Below are positions 1-12,059 of a stretch of 64,000 nucleotides of DNA, piece after piece. The translations under genes were made by a program, and so were the position numbers. Origin of the DNA: Antilocapra americana (taxonomy: Eukaryota; Chordata; Mammalia; Artiodactyla; Antilocapridae); contig ML660201.1 in assembly GCA_007570785.1 (NCBI GenBank), positions 34,867,405-34,931,404 on the forward strand, given 5' to 3'. Under the pieces are notes generated by a model. The model was given only the letters and a program-made list of their open reading frames with translations, did not search any database and was not told the DNA's origin. Numbering within the stretch: the first letter of the stretch is position 1; each line of letters opens with the position of its first letter.

Positions 1-640
1 CTATTTCTCTTCAACTTTTGCTGAGCAATCCTGCTTTTCCTTTCTTTATCATTTCCTTTGCTCTTCCCTTCACCATCATGAAGAAAAATTTCTGAACAAA
101 TCAAGATCTGCTGGCCATGGGGGAAAAATGTTCTCAGGCTTTTGGGTATCATTCATTTCTGACCATTCTGGTATTTGAATTCAAAGGATACTTTGTTTTT
201 TTCAAAGTAAAACTGAAAAAAAAAATCAACCCCCCCCCAAATCATCAAGATAATTGATAAAAATACAATGCATAAGAAAAGTAAATAAATGCACACAATC
301 AATATGAATTCCAACATACTAAGCATTGAGAGTTTTATTTGATATAAAGGACCTATGTTTAGGCCTAATATTTATATAATATTCTGTCTAATTAATTAAT
401 GGTACTAGCTTTTTCACTGTATTATTCAACAAGCTAGACTATGGAAGTGAATATTTGTTAAAGTCATGTTTTTAAGTTAAATTCCAACTATTTCTATTGA
501 TTCTGTTTCCAAAACCAGCAAACATTTATTTATTTTTTTTTTTGAATGTGGCAGTGCTGGTATTGATACAAGGTCTGTATGACTGCAAGATACATTCTTT
601 TAGCTACTTAATTTTAGTGACTCTCGAGCTGTTTTGTCAA
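1..640. other. Unique AT-rich DNA, no gene seen
   Basis: I see no recognisable repeat or coding exon here. The short open frames are low-complexity and lack splice or start context. A C-run and A-run lie near 218-238. Confidence 0.5.
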
Positions 641-644
641 GTCG

Positions 645-1185
645 TTTCTTTTTTTAAATTTCAGCTTTATCAAGGTATACAAATTGTAAGACATTTGAAG
701 TGTACATATTGGTGACTTGATATACATATCAAGTTGATTAACACACCCATCCCCCTACATATTTATCTTTGTGTGTGTGTGTGAGAGAGAGAACATTCAA
801 GTTCCACTCTCTAAGCTAATTTCAATTACACAATTCAGTGCTAACAACTGTAGTCAACATGCTTTACATTAGATCCTCAGACCTTATTTGTCTTATAGCT
901 GACAGTTTGTACCCTTTTACCAACCTCTATCTCCCCTACACCCAGCCCCTGGCAACCTCTTTTCTACTCTGTGTTTTTATGAGTTTGGCTTTTCTAAAGA
1001 TTCCACAGATGAGTGATACAAGGCAGCATTTGTCTTTCTCCATCTGGCTTATTTAACTTGGCATAATACCCTCAAACTTCGTCCATGTTGTCACAAATGG
1101 CAAGATTTCCTTCCTTCTCACAGCTAAATTGTATAAAAATATATATATATATATAATCTTTATCCAGCCATTTGTAAAGCTTTCT
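645..1185 (-). mobile_element. Ancient L1M 3' UTR fragment
   Basis: Read on the plus strand this is the reverse complement of the conserved old-L1 3' UTR. It has the 'tttatcaaggtataca' start, the 'cccctggcaacc' core, the 'ttggcataatac' segment and 'tttatccagccattt' near the end. It carries a TG/GA simple repeat at 770-791 and an (AT)n run at about 1138-1156. It is strongly diverged and non-coding. The class is clear by eye; the exact subfamily is not. Confidence 0.7.
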
Positions 1186-1407
1186 GATTTTAATGGGTAT
1201 GTATTTTACTTATATTTTCTTGTCCATAAATAGATATTAAGAAATAATCTTTGGGACCTGATTGATGAAGAGTCACTGCATGTGACTGAGAACCTTCACT
1301 ATTCTGGAGAGCAGTGTGAATCAGAAGCACTCACTAATAGGCAAGCTTCCAGCTTCTTTAGTACCAACCTTTCAGATCCCTGTGAGTGGTACTCTATCTG
1401 TCTACCA

Positions 1408-1505
1408 GTCTTCCTCCCTACAAATATTTATTGAGCACCTACTGTGGGTCAGGATATGAACAAAACAAAACACTTACATTCATGAAACTCAGTCCAGTAG
1501 AGAGA
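1408..1505 (-). mobile_element. L2 LINE 3' end, short fragment
   Basis: The stretch 'caaatatttattgagcacct' followed by 'actgtgggtcagg' is the antisense of the L2 3' terminus. Only about 100 bases are recognisable. The following 310 bases, to about 1815, hold no recognisable element or gene. Confidence 0.6.
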
Positions 1506-1815
1506 CTTAAAATACATAAATACACATATGATGCCTGGTAAGATGTTTGATATTTTTAATGAAGCTCAATGATAAAAATAATGAGAGGAGTTGTTAGATC
1601 ACTTATGGAAGATTTCTTATTTGTCATAAAAAAGGAAAATAGAGATTGATACCAGGAAATATAAAAAGATGAGGGAAAGAAAACACCTTGTCTCAACCAT
1701 ATAAAAATGTCAAAATGAAGGGAAATATTACATTGTAGATGGTATGGAAAAATACCTCCAGAGCATCTTTTGCATGAATGTGAATACAAGCAAAATTATA
1801 AGTAGTGAATGTTCA

Positions 1816-2945
1816 ACAATTCATTTAACAAAATTACTAAGGGCCTATTTTGTATCAGGCACTGTCCCAAGGCCCTGGAAACACAGCCATAAACAAAACC
1901 AAGCCCTTTGCTTTAGTGCAGAATTACTGTGCACAGCTGCTCAGGCTATGTACTGCACAATTTTCAGGGGCACGTCCACATAGATGTGATGTGCATGATG
2001 TGTACTCCCTGGGGCTGTGTACCCCAACAGCTCTGATCTAACTGAAGCAAATATGCTAGTGAGAGGAAAACAAAGCATAAACAAACAATATCACATGGAA
2101 GTGCTTTGAGGAAAAATAAAGCAAGACAAGAGAGATGAAAAGATTTAGGAGATATTTCAGATTTTGTGATCAGAGCAAGCACCTCTGATAAGATATTTGG
2201 GAGGAGCCACTAGGATGTCTGGGGCTGGGAGCAAGTACTCTAGGAAGAAGGCACAGATTTTCTGGGCAAAAAGGTTTGTTCCAGGAATGTCCAGGAACCT
2301 GGCATGGCTCAACCAAAGTCAGTGAGGAGGATCAAGGTAGGAGGCAAAGATGGAGATATAGAGGAAGCTGGGACCAATGGGAAGACTTTGTGAGGCCAAT
2401 GGAAAGACTTCGTGTTCTTCTCTGAAAATGATGGAAAGCAATTAGCAACCTTTGAACAGAGGCATGATTTGATCTGATTCATGTACTGTCAGAATTATTC
2501 TGGCTTCTCCTTTTGCAAAGACGGCAGACGTACAGAGCAGAAACCAGGAGACAATGGCAATAGCAGACCATTGAAACAATACCCGTGAGAGATGTCCATG
2601 GCTAGGACCACAAGAGATCATGAATGGTCGAGGTCTCAAACATTTTAAGGGAACAGTAGCGTTTGCTAAAGTGTTAGAGATCGAACATAAGAGACAGGGA
2701 GGAGCCAAGCATGACTGTAAGGTTCTTCTCTTGAGCAACTCAAAAATATGAAGCTTTATTTACTGAGATGGTCTGAAGGAAGTCAGAAGTCCTGATTCAG
2801 ATGTAGTGATTTTGAGATGCCTGTTAGAAATTCAAGTGCCAGTGTCAAATAAGCAATTGGAAATGTGAATATTGGAACTGAAGATACAAGTTTAGAATTG
2901 CTGTCATATAGTTAATATAAAGTCTGGTGACCAGAGAAAATCAAC
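1816..2945 (-). mobile_element. L2 LINE fragment including 3' part of RT region
   Basis: This is a long antisense L2 copy. It opens with the L2 3' terminus in reverse (ttcatttaacaaaa, then the caggcactgtcc block). It runs through the conserved 'ggcatgatttgatctgatt' segment near 2460, and then the part corresponding to the end of the reverse transcriptase frame (ttgagatgcctgttagaaattcaagtg near 2812-2838). Minus-strand open frames here, for example 2442-2738, are remnants without intact motifs. A diverged tandem duplication of about 21 bp (ccaatggRaagacttYgtg) sits at 2376-2415. L2 is extinct in placental mammals, so this is a fossil. Confidence 0.7.
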
Positions 2946-2954
2946 CAGAGTAAT

Positions 2955-3132
2955 TGTTCCCAATGATGACTGTGCATTGCAGCCACCTGGGGAGCTTTCA
3001 GAAAGTATGAGGACTGAATCCTGTCCCAGACTAATTAAATCAAAACATCTCAGGGTGACATCAAGGCATCAGTATTTTTAAAAAGCTTCCCAAGTGATTT
3101 TAAAAACCAGCTGAGGCTGAGAACCATTGACC
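2955..3132. mobile_element. MER5-like hAT-Charlie MITE
   Basis: The sequence runs from 'gcagccacctggggagcttt' to 'cagctgaggctgagaaccattg', with central 'attaaatcaaaacatctcagg' and 'gcatcagtatttttaaaaagc'. That order is typical of the MER5/MER20 group of short non-autonomous hAT-Charlie elements. Terminal inverted repeats are eroded. The exact family name is uncertain. Confidence 0.6.
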
Positions 3133-3257
3133 CACAGAGTCAATGAAGAGAGGAAGGAATGCATAGGAACTAAGCCTGGAAGGACTCTGAGCTTCATAAA
3201 TCAAGACCATGAGAAGGGGCACAGCACACGAGCCAAACAACAAGATAGGGGAAATAT

Positions 3258-3487
3258 AGAGCAGGAGTCAGAAAACTAAACTATTTGTAAAGAGATAGAT
3301 AGCAACGTTTTGTTTTGTTTTTGGCTTGGTTGAAGACCTGTTACCCTTATGAATTCTGCTGCTGGAGCATGAGAGCAGTCTTAGTATATAAATGAATGAA
3401 GATGTTTGTGTGCCAATAAAACTTTATTTACAAGAGCAACTTTTGGGCCACATTTGGCCCATGGACAGTGGTTTGCCAGCCTCAGAT
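3258..3487. mobile_element. MER1-type hAT-Charlie DNA transposon remnant
   Basis: The element begins with 'gagtcagaaaactaaactatttgtaaag'-type sequence. It ends with the conserved 'caataaaactttatttacaa ... ggccacatttggcccatgg ... gtttgccagcctc' block. A second copy of the same family lies at 43868-44093, and the two can be aligned through the aactttatttaca and tttggcccat segments. It is non-coding and non-autonomous. Confidence 0.7.
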
Positions 3488-3489
3488 GA

Positions 3490-3970
3490 AGAGCTTCACA
3501 GGATTATTTTAGTTGTCTCCAAGTCAGATTACAACCATGTACTGGTGAGGTGAGCATAAACAAGGAGCCCTTCTTGTGGCATGGGTCTCCTCTTCAGGGA
3601 CTCTTGTGAACTTGTCAGTCATTGGAAGAGCTGTCTCTGGAGAATGTGGACACTCATTTAAATATTTCTATCTCTTTTCATTGACTCTGTTGTGTCTAAT
3701 GTAATGCTTATAGGTTGGAGTTCAATAATAGGTTTGCATTTTTATAATTTCACAAGAAGCTTTTTTCAAATAAGACAGAACAAACTGAGAAAGTACATAA
3801 TCCAAAGTGGATCTATGAACTCACTGGTTAGTGTTTTCCCTTTAATGTTGGATATACTGATACTTTCAACATTAACTGAAGGTGCATTATTCTCTAAAGA
3901 GCTCCTGTTTGGTGTTTCCCTGGAGAAACTGATTTATTCTTTTCACTACACTTGCTAAAATGAGGCAGAA
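3490..3970. other. Unique DNA, no gene seen
   Basis: No repeat family or exon recognised. An 88-codon plus-strand frame at 3692-3958 has no recognisable motif and is probably chance. Confidence 0.4.
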
Positions 3971-3971
3971 T

Positions 3972-4186
3972 GTATTTCATCTTACAGTGGCTCAGACGGC
4001 AAAGAATCTGCCTGCAGTGCAGGAGACCTGGGTTTGATTCCTCCATTGGGAAGATCCCTTGGTGAAAGAAACGGCTACCCACTCCATTATTCTGCCCTGG
4101 AGAGTTCCAGGGACAGAGGAGCCTGGCAGGCTACAGTCCATGGGATCACAAAGATTCAGACACAATTGAGCGACTTTTGCTTTAAA
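3972..4186 (+). mobile_element. Bov-tA SINE
   Basis: The tRNA-derived head includes a degenerate A-box/B-box region ('gtggctcagacggcaaagaatctgcctgcagtgcagg' and 'gggtttgattcc'). The BovB-derived tail follows ('gagcctggcaggctacagtccatggg' through 'cacaattgagcgac'). Non-coding. These SINEs are mobilised by BovB, whose 3' end they share. The copy is diverged from consensus, with for example 'attattctgccctgg' instead of the usual form, so it is not very recent. Confidence 0.9.
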
Positions 4187-4189
4187 AAG

Positions 4190-5390
4190 TTGTCCCAAAC
4201 ACGCAGAGGTAAACATTTTTTTACCAATGTTGGAACCAGAAGTCTCTGGAAAATTGTGATTAAACCCATTGAAAATACAGCTTCCTACACAGAAAAAAAA
4301 AAAAAAATTACAAAGAAAGTGATTATTTTGGTGACCTAGAGTGCTGCTTTAACTTGATTAGTGACTAAACGATAATGATAATCATGGTAACTTATAGCTT
4401 CCTGGGACATCTAACTCAAATACCTCAAAGGGTTTTGGAAACCCAAATAAGCTTTATTATACCTCTGTGGTTAAAAAGCCTGTGATCTACCAAGACATGA
4501 CGGAAACAGCAACAAGGCTAACAGTTAATGATTCTAAGTGGTCAGAGAAAAGGACAGGCAGAAGCAAATTCTAGGAGCAGAATTCCAGATATCTGGCCAA
4601 CCCTAGATACAACCGAGGTGCCATGTCCTTGTGAGTGCTAGAATTCCACAGGTGGTCTGGACTCCTGCACAAGGATATGAGAGGGATCCTTACACAGTAA
4701 GGCTACCACCACAACTGACTAATTAAAAGTACGTACAGCAGGTAATCTAGTCACCACTCTTCAAAAATATGCAGGTGGGTCACATCAAACAAGGCTTGGA
4801 TTCCAAATCAACTAGCACTTGTTGAGTACCTACTGTGTGTGCCAGCCTCAGTTGGGTTATACCACTCACTGTTGGTATTAAAGCACAAAGAAGCTGAGGA
4901 CTTCCTGTTTTGGGGAAGAGAGAGTAGCCCCACTCCATCCAGGCTCTCCCTCCAATTAAAAATCCCTGCCATACATAATAAAGAGCGTAAGAAGACTCTG
5001 AAAAGAAGTGGGAAGAAGAAGGCAGACTGCTTAGGAATCTTGACAATAGAGGAATGACAGAGCACTCAGTTCCCTGGGCTTCAGGGCTTTTTAGAAGTCT
5101 TCATCTCTGCACCACCAGCTACCTGTTGTCCCCAACCAAAGGATGAGAGAAAGAGCAGGCTAACAACAGAAAACTGTTTTGGTAATGCCCACCTTACACC
5201 AACCAAAAACCAACTGAACAAATCCACCCTCCCCAAGCCCAACCCATCCCAGGGCCCAAGCAAGGGGGCATTCTGATTGCTCCACCCAAATGGTGTGGGT
5301 AAGGACAGGTTGTTTTGCCTTCCCTTGACTGGCATGGTGGAAGTAGCGTACTCAAATTCCTCTGCCAAGAGCTTTCAACAACCCAGGCAG
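4190..5390. other. Unique DNA, no gene seen
   Basis: Holds an A-tract near 4292-4305 and a short L2-like stretch (gttgagtacctactgtgtgtgcc) near 4818. Overlapping minus-strand frames at 4780-5508 conflict with each other and show no motif, so I do not call them. Confidence 0.4.
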
Positions 5391-5391
5391 G

Positions 5392-5715
5392 GAGCCTATT
5401 TCTGTTCATTATCACTATAGACTCTCTTTCCCATTCTTGAGCTTCATATAAATGGAACCATACAGAGTGTGTTCTTTTGTGTGTGGCTTCTTTTGTGTAG
5501 CAAAACACTTTTGAGATTTATCTAAGTAGTTGTGTGTATCAGCACTTATCTCTATGTTTTAGTGAATAGTATTTCATTATATGGATAGACAAAATTTGTT
5601 TATTCTTCTTCCTCTTGATGGACATTTGCTTTGTTTCCAGTTTGGGGCTACTATTAAAAGCTACTATGAACATTCCTGTACAATCTTTGTATGGACAGGA
5701 CTGACTTCGATTTGA
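5392..5715 (-). mobile_element. Ancient L1M 3' UTR fragment
   Basis: Antisense old-L1 3' UTR, recognised by 'tatagactctctttccc', 'catataaatggaaccataca', 'tatttcattatatgga', 'tgatggacatttgc' and 'ctatgaacattcctgtacaa', all in the expected antisense order. It covers the segment of the same UTR that lies beyond the copy at 645-1185. Confidence 0.8.
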
Positions 5716-7885
5716 TCATATGCATAGCATTCCAGCTCTTTATCAGTCTCCTGGGTGTTTTCATTTACAGTAACCATACCTGTTAACTATGACCAAATAA
5801 TTCTTAAATTTTATATCATTTGATGCTGTTTAAAATCAAGCTTGAAAGGGAGAAAAAGAATGGGAGAATTAGGGAATATGAACCCAGTGTGGTTAAAAAC
5901 TATTTATACTCAAACTAATTATATAAAATAGAGATTTATACTTCATTTAATCAACTCACTTACTAAATCTAATTAAGTAACAACCTGTTTCAATGAATGG
6001 AGTTCAATCCTTGCTGCTGATGTGCTCACAGCTAAGTTTCTTGATAGTATAGAAGTTAATAATTTGATTTGAGGGAATTATTTAATTTGAGGGAGTTTGG
6101 GAATTGGAGAATTCTCAGTCTTTGCATATTCTTTTATGAAGCTTTTCTGAAGTTGGAAGTGATGAAATTTCATGCAGAGCAAGAAAATGGATAAGCTTTT
6201 TTAAGATCAACAAACCAGAGGGAATGGTAAGAACTGAAACAGTCTCCATTCTTGGAAAAGCACAAGTTGATGTAATGTAATGGGCAGAATGTCAGTTCAT
6301 CTTGATTTACTGGCAATTTGTAAGATATTCTCTTCTCTCCTCCATGATAGAAAGATAGAAAGTGATAGGTGGGTCATTTTCAAAATAGACTCAGTGACAT
6401 AGAGAACCTATTCCTCATAATAATTTAAAATCTACTGCACTTTGCCATAATTTAAAAGCTAATCCTTGCAAAAATGTATTTTGAAATAGAAATGAAAATG
6501 CCTGGCAACTGTGATTCAAGAAGGAAAAAAAAAAAGTCTTTTAAACACTTATTGGGGAAGTGAATCCCAGTAATAGCATTATCCCAATTTCTATCTTCAT
6601 TCACAATTTTCAGTCCCATTCCTGCACCCAACCCCTCCCTAAGAACCCGTTACACTTCCATTATGGCTAATGTACTAGATTCAGAGTTTGCCTGGCATTT
6701 CTCAGAAGGGCTTAGTACATATTTCCATCTACAGTGATATCGAAGGCCCTGCAAGAGACAGAAGGCCTCCTGTTAGATACTGTTTAGTGCTAATCATTTT
6801 TATTACAGAATATTTGGTTCAGCAGTGAAATTCCCACAGAAAGGAGCCTAAGCACAATGAGCAGCATTTCTAAAGCCTTTAGTATGATTAAGCTGATTCT
6901 TAAGGGATCCCTGAAGGAAGAATTTGAATAATCTTGTTTCTGAGAAACTCTGTGGACTCAAGTCCTCAACTGCTTTTTTTTTTCTGACCTTCACAATATG
7001 CTTTTCTGTTGATATTATGGATCTCTGTGTGGTAAATTCACTTGAAGTACAATAAAGTCATGATCAACTAAATTAAATAGTGGTTGCTTCCTTCTCATAC
7101 ATCCTGCAAATTGCCTTTTGCCTATTAACTAGTAAGGTTCCCTTTTCCTTTTGCATGGCTTTGCAGTTTGGGAGATCTCCCTGGGTCCTCTCTGTACCCT
7201 GCTTCTTTATTCTGCTTCTGGACTACCACCTCACATGATTTTTTTTGCTTCTTTATTTGGTAGGAAAGAAAATTCTCCAGTTGTTACAGTGGAAAAGGTA
7301 TCTCATATCAGACAGGAATACAGATGCCATTTCTTCCTGTGTAAAACCTTTAAGTACCACTTGGCCAAACCCCTTAGGATCATAGCAATCTTTTTTTATA
7401 ACATATGTTCAGTCATTTTTTAATCTGCCCATGAAGGTATGACATGGTAGTAAGTTCCCAGAGCTCTCAAGTTGGTCACAGATACTGTAACTGACTTTTT
7501 CTTTGAAATCTCACGTACCTATCAAGTTTGTTGTTACTGGAGGTAGGACCTCCCTTAAGCCTCTTTTCTCAGCAAAGTTTTAAAAGCCACTAGCCTGACA
7601 TTCAATTCCAAGTGCCAAAGCCAGCTGCAGCTATTCTAGGCTGGAAGAATCTCCTATCTCCTTTTCACTTGTAACATCTAACAGATAGGCCAATGTCAAC
7701 TTCAGACAGAACCTAGAATCCAGAGAGCCCTACAGTGTTCTGTCCTCTTCTGCCTGCCAAGCTTGAGATCAGGACCTGCACTGCTCCTAAAGAGTGTAAC
7801 TCAGGACCATGAACTTCATTCCTGGCTCTGACTGCTGACTGTTTCTATTATATATTCATTGTTTTCCCAGATAGAAATGCATACT
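5716..7885. other. Unique DNA, no gene seen
   Basis: About 2.1 kb with no recognisable repeat, one of the longest such blocks in the window. An open frame at 7151-7423 has no recognisable domain. Conservation data would be needed to see functional noncoding DNA. Confidence 0.4.
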
Positions 7886-8085
7886 TTTATTTCTACCATG
7901 TGTCAATTACTATTGATTTATTTAAAAGACAAACACTATACCTGTCCTCACAGAGCTTACATTCTGGTGGGAGAGGAAGACTACAATAAATAATAATTCA
8001 ACAATAAGACTTCTGGATTGCAGTAAGTGCTATGACAAAAATAAACAGGGTGACCTGATAGAAGATATTGGAAGAGCCCCTACTA
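7886..8085 (-). mobile_element. L2 LINE 3' fragment
   Basis: Antisense L2 3' region: 'ctgtcctcacagagcttacattctggtggg' followed by 'aataaataataattc' and 'agtaagtgctatgac'. Fossil, non-coding. Confidence 0.7.
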
Positions 8086-8179
8086 TAATTAAAGTATGAG
8101 TTGTTTTGAGGAGCAAATATAAGGGCTAACACTGTACAGTAAGTATTTATTGCTATGTTATTGACATAGTCTGATATTT

Positions 8180-8645
8180 GGGCACTCATCAAACAGTTAC
8201 CAGGAAACAGATGATACAGTTAAGTGGAGGTATTGGGAAGAGTTTAATGAGAGACCACAGAGTTGTGAGTGGGATTCAGGAAAACCAAGGAGGGTTAGTG
8301 ATGTTTCCTGTACCACATCTAGGTATGAAGGCACAAGGAGAGGGAGTGGGTCTTAGAACTTAGAGTGAGTTGTGATAGTTGTAAGAGAGATGCTCAACAG
8401 AAGTTATGGCTTTAAAATATAATAAAACACCACAAGTGGATCACGTCCAGAAAGAGATAAAGACCCCAGACTCACTCTCCTCCTTTTCAACTTTCCCCAG
8501 TGTCCCATAATTAATGAAATCCAGCCAGAAGTCAAAGGGCAGGACATCATAGATGTTGTGGTTCATGGAGATCAGCCTCTCAGAGCACAAAGCCAAATAG
8601 AGAAGAATGGAGATATATATGGAGGACCAATGGAAATTAATCATC
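8180..8645. mobile_element. Ancient mammalian repeat, family unassigned (copy 1)
   Basis: Begins near 'ttaccaggaaacagatgatac' and 'aagagtttaatgagag'. Ends with a segment (agtcaaagggcaggacatcatag ... gatcagcctctcagagcacaaagcc ... tagagaagaatgg) that resembles 58540-58650. Both look like the same widespread old mammalian repeat. I cannot name the family with confidence. There is no coding capacity. Confidence 0.4.
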
Positions 8646-9324
8646 ATAAGGTATAAGGAGCCTGTCGGATGTTATTAGATTGTAATCTGACATTGTTGAA
8701 GCATCAATTAAAGGAAATAGCCAGCAGAAAGATGAAAGAAAACAAGCACAACTAATGTCCACCATAAAACTGTCCTTGGAAGTCAAAATGTTCATGCTGT
8801 AGGACCACCAAGACTGACGCCTTACAAGAAGATACAGTAATCTTTGTAATTCAGCAACTGAAGCCTTTCCCATGAAGTGTAATTCCACAGCAAATCCTTT
8901 TATAATGAGACTGCACTGTGTAATATTTTAGAAAAATCAAAGCATCCTGACAATTACCATAACAGCAAGAATTCTAAATAAGAGGGCACCAACCACTGAA
9001 TGACTGAAACATTCAAGATGACAAGCTTTGGTGGCTTAAGCTCTGGTTTATCCTGGATAAAATGAAAATTGCTTCCTCACTGGTCTTGCATAAATTTGGA
9101 TTGCAGATAATAAGTGACAAGATGCATTTTCCTTTCCAATCAAATAACTTGTCACCCTTTAGTCCCCCAACAATTACTTGTGCTATCTTTAGCACTCAAG
9201 AAGTATTTCTATTTATATACCAAATTGTGGGAAACTATTTTGGGACTAGGTTAGAATTTTCTTTTCCTGATCTTTTGGTATCCTCTGAATTTCAAAGTCA
9301 TACATTTATGGCTTGTGTGCATGA
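8646..9324. other. Unique DNA, no gene seen
   Basis: No repeat or exon recognised. Short frames on both strands at 8637-8888 and 9013-9195 have no motif. Confidence 0.4.
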
Positions 9325-9452
9325 ATGCTCAGTCACTCAGTCATGTCTGACTCTTTGCGACCCCATGGACTGTAGCCTGCCAGGCTCCTACATCCATGGG
9401 TTTTCCCAGGGAAGAATACTGGAGTGGGTTGCCATTTACACCACCAGGGGAC
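9325..9452 (-). mobile_element. BovA-type SINE monomer, partial
   Basis: Reverse complement of the BovB-derived SINE body: 'cactcagtcatgtctgactctttgcgaccccatggactgtagcctgccaggctcc' and then 'gaatactggagtgggttgccatt'. The tRNA-like head is missing, so this is a 5'-truncated copy. Confidence 0.85.
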
Positions 9453-9454
9453 AT

Positions 9455-10145
9455 TTATGGCTTATTTCAATTCAAATAAACACCACTGCTTAGTAAACAT
9501 TTATTGAATGCTTATTCTGTTTAGACAGGAAAAATTGCTCCTAATTCATCCAACGTGGACCATACCTTTGTGAATTTTGTGTTTATAGCCCTATATCAGT
9601 TTACCCATATTTCTCTTTATTCACTGTTACTCTAACAATTAATACTTGAATTTCTTTTCTTGTGTATATTGGTATAGCATCACCACCTATTTGCCTGGCT
9701 TCTTGATTAATGTGTTTCTCTTGGTCACTAGCCAGAGCACCTTAGAGTTATCTATACACTTTTTCCATAGGTTTTCCATAGGTTTTGGCAACATACATTG
9801 ACTGTGACTGCCTTACTTACAGTGATCATTAAAAAAAACAAGAGTAATGGTGGCATTGCAAACTAGCATGGTTGAGATCTTGCAAGTTGAATCTGCCCAT
9901 GTTATGACTCCACTGTGCTAGGTACCATGGAGACACAAAGATGAGCCTCATGAAGTTCCCAAATTCAAGAAGATCCCACCCTGATGCAGGAGTGAAATGG
10001 TGCAGAGTAAGGTGCAAGAAACAAGGCATTGAATATCTGAAGCAGAGCTGGGGAAAGGGTTAAGTCCAAGGACAGTCAAAGATAGGTAGGATGTTAAGGG
10101 GTTAGATGTTAAGGGGAATTTTTTTTTAATGTATAATTATAGTCA
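9455..10145. other. Mostly unique DNA
   Basis: A short L2-like stretch (acatttattgaatgcttattctg) lies at about 9496-9520. A small tandem duplication of 'ttttccatagg' lies at 9760-9785. No gene recognised. Confidence 0.4.
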
Positions 10146-10147
10146 GT

Positions 10148-10338
10148 GTCTATGAGTGTTCAGTGTATGTCAGACACTGTACTAAGTATTCCGTCTGCAT
10201 TCTCTCCATGAGTTGTATTCTGCTATCACACCCATTTTGCAGATGAGGAAGTGGGGTCTTGTCCCAAGCTACCATTAATGAATGTCCCAAGACTATTAAG
10301 CAATAGTGCAGGAATTTTGAGCTGGGCAGAATGGCTCC
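10148..10338 (-). mobile_element. MIR SINE
   Basis: Antisense MIR: 'cagtgtatgtcagacactgtactaag', then 'cacccattttgcagatgaggaag', then 'gaatgtcccaagactattaag'. The order matches MIR read in reverse. Ancient tRNA-derived SINE. Confidence 0.7.
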
Positions 10339-10384
10339 GTTGTCACTTTTCTTAAATAGTACACCAACTTCTGTCCTGTTAAAG

Positions 10385-11135
10385 TTCATCCATTTATTCA
10401 ACAGAAATCGATTCAGTGCATTGTATATGTCAGGCCCTTTCAATAAAGCCAAGAGACAAAGATCTCTGGCCTCACAAAGCTATGGTCTTTACAGGAAGAA
10501 GGCAAATAAATAAATAAGCAACTTGCATGCTATTTTGGAAGATGGTAAGTGCTAAGGAGCAAGAGGAAAGCAGGAATAAACAGTAGGGAGTGTAGAGGGG
10601 GTTACAGTGTTCATATATGGTGGTCTCAGGGAAGGTTACCAAACCAAGGTGACTCTGGACAAAGGAAGTCAACGGAGGCCCTTGAGGATGCCTGGAGACC
10701 ACATGAAAGGGTGCTGAGGGGTGAACAGGCTGGACACTTTGTAGAAAGAGCAGGGGGATCAGTGTGGGTGAAGTGGGGTGTGCAGAAAAGAGAGCGGCCA
10801 ACCAAACCTTGGAAGGTCTTGTAGACCCTGAAAGGACTTTGGCTTTTCTGAGTGTGAACTGGGAGCCATGGGTGGGTTTTAAGCAGAGAAAGGGCATGAT
10901 CTCATATTGCAACAGCATCCATCTGCCTGTGCTTTTGAGGTTCAGGTAGCCATTTACAGGTACTACAGCCACTCAGGTGAAATGAAAATGGCATAGATGA
11001 AAATAGTAGCAGAACAGGTGATCAGGGTCACATGACATATCATGAAGGTGGAACCGGTAAGGTTTGCTGATGGGTTAAATGTGGAGTACGAGGGAAAAGT
11101 GGAGTCTGCTGATGAAGCCAAGCTTTTCATGAATC
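10385..11135 (-). mobile_element. L2 LINE fragment
   Basis: The antisense L2 3' end (catttattcaacagaaatcgattcagtgc ... ctcacaaagctatggtctttacagg) continues through 'ggtcttgtagaccctgaaaggactttgg' and 'gggcatgatctcatat'. It ends in the RT-adjacent segment 'ggtttgctgatgggttaaatgtgg'. It overlaps the same L2 region as 1816-2945, so the two copies can be aligned. The 166-codon minus frame inside it is a chance opening in the L2 sense strand and lacks RT motifs. Confidence 0.7.
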
Positions 11136-11139
11136 TTCA

Positions 11140-11855
11140 TCACCAGACAGCTCCCTGGTGCTCTAGTCATCACATGTTCACCCCCACTAACCAGCTTACT
11201 CCTCCAAGAAGAGGAAACTTGCTCTCCTGGGACTCTCACTTTGGGGTAATAAACTAAGGACTGTTGAAAATAAGGCTCAGAGGTGCCAGTGTAGAGAGCC
11301 GATAGTGACTGCAAAGTACTGAAGTTTTGCTGCTGTATTGCCCTTAAATAGAGCAATAGAGCTGTGTCTTCAGGTTACCTGGCATAACACAAAGCTACTC
11401 CTTCTGAGAGAGAAGTTGGGGCCACTGATAGAACATGGACTATCTGTCTGGGGAGTCTTGCCACCAGTTTTGCTTTAATTACTCCACATTTTTTTAAGCT
11501 GCAGAAAATAATCAAGGCTTACCTACTCAGCCTACCTTTCCCACTGTGTCTGGGAAAAAAAACATTTCCTTCCACGTAACCTTTTTCTCTACCAAAGTGT
11601 ATGCATGTTCTCCTTGGGGAGGCTTGTGGTCTCATGTTCTTAGTACCCACAAATATCAAAGAAGGAGCGATACTGTTTTTGGACCAGGTGCTTTCACACA
11701 GATCATTAAAGGAAACTGTATATATCATTAGCCCTGGATATCCACAGGCGTATTGAGTCCAGACCCCTGCCACAAACCAGTATCCCTGAATGCTCAGCCC
11801 TCCGTATCTATGGTTCTGTTTCTGCTGGCACAGAGGCCAGCTGTATATGGATTGG
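11140..11855. other. Unique DNA, no gene seen
   Basis: No recognisable repeat or exon. Frames on both strands are short and motif-free. Confidence 0.4.
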
Positions 11856-11859
11856 TTCT

Positions 11860-12058
11860 CCCAGTTACCTGCTCTTTGCTCTAAGCCAAATTCCTTTACC
11901 TGGAAGTACTCTTGGCCTTACTGTATCATTGGGCCACTGATAACACCAACCTCCTAGGGTTTTTATGGGAAATAAAACATGTAAATCCTTTAACTCAGGA
12001 CCTGGCACCTAAAAAGTCCTCACATCTTTGCCATTTTATTATGATTATGCTTATGTGT
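11860..12058 (+). mobile_element. MIR SINE
   Basis: Sense MIR with 'ccaacctcctagggtttttatggg', 'aaaacatgtaaatcc', 'ggacctggcacc' and the terminal 'attttattatgattat'. The 5' half is poorly preserved. Confidence 0.6.
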
Positions 12059-12059
12059 G

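Noticed and set aside
3972..4010. tRNA gene at the head of the SINE
   Set aside because: The A- and B-box-like segments belong to the tRNA-derived SINE head. No cloverleaf-forming tRNA is present; the same holds for the CHR heads at 38298, 60945 and 61545.
9062..9493. 143-codon plus-strand frame
   Set aside because: Its last third is a BovA SINE and the rest is unique DNA without motifs. Exonised SINE coding cannot be argued from sequence alone.
10472..10972. 166-codon minus-strand frame as a possible protein
   Set aside because: It lies within an L2 fossil and matches no L2 enzyme motif; an opening in a decayed element.
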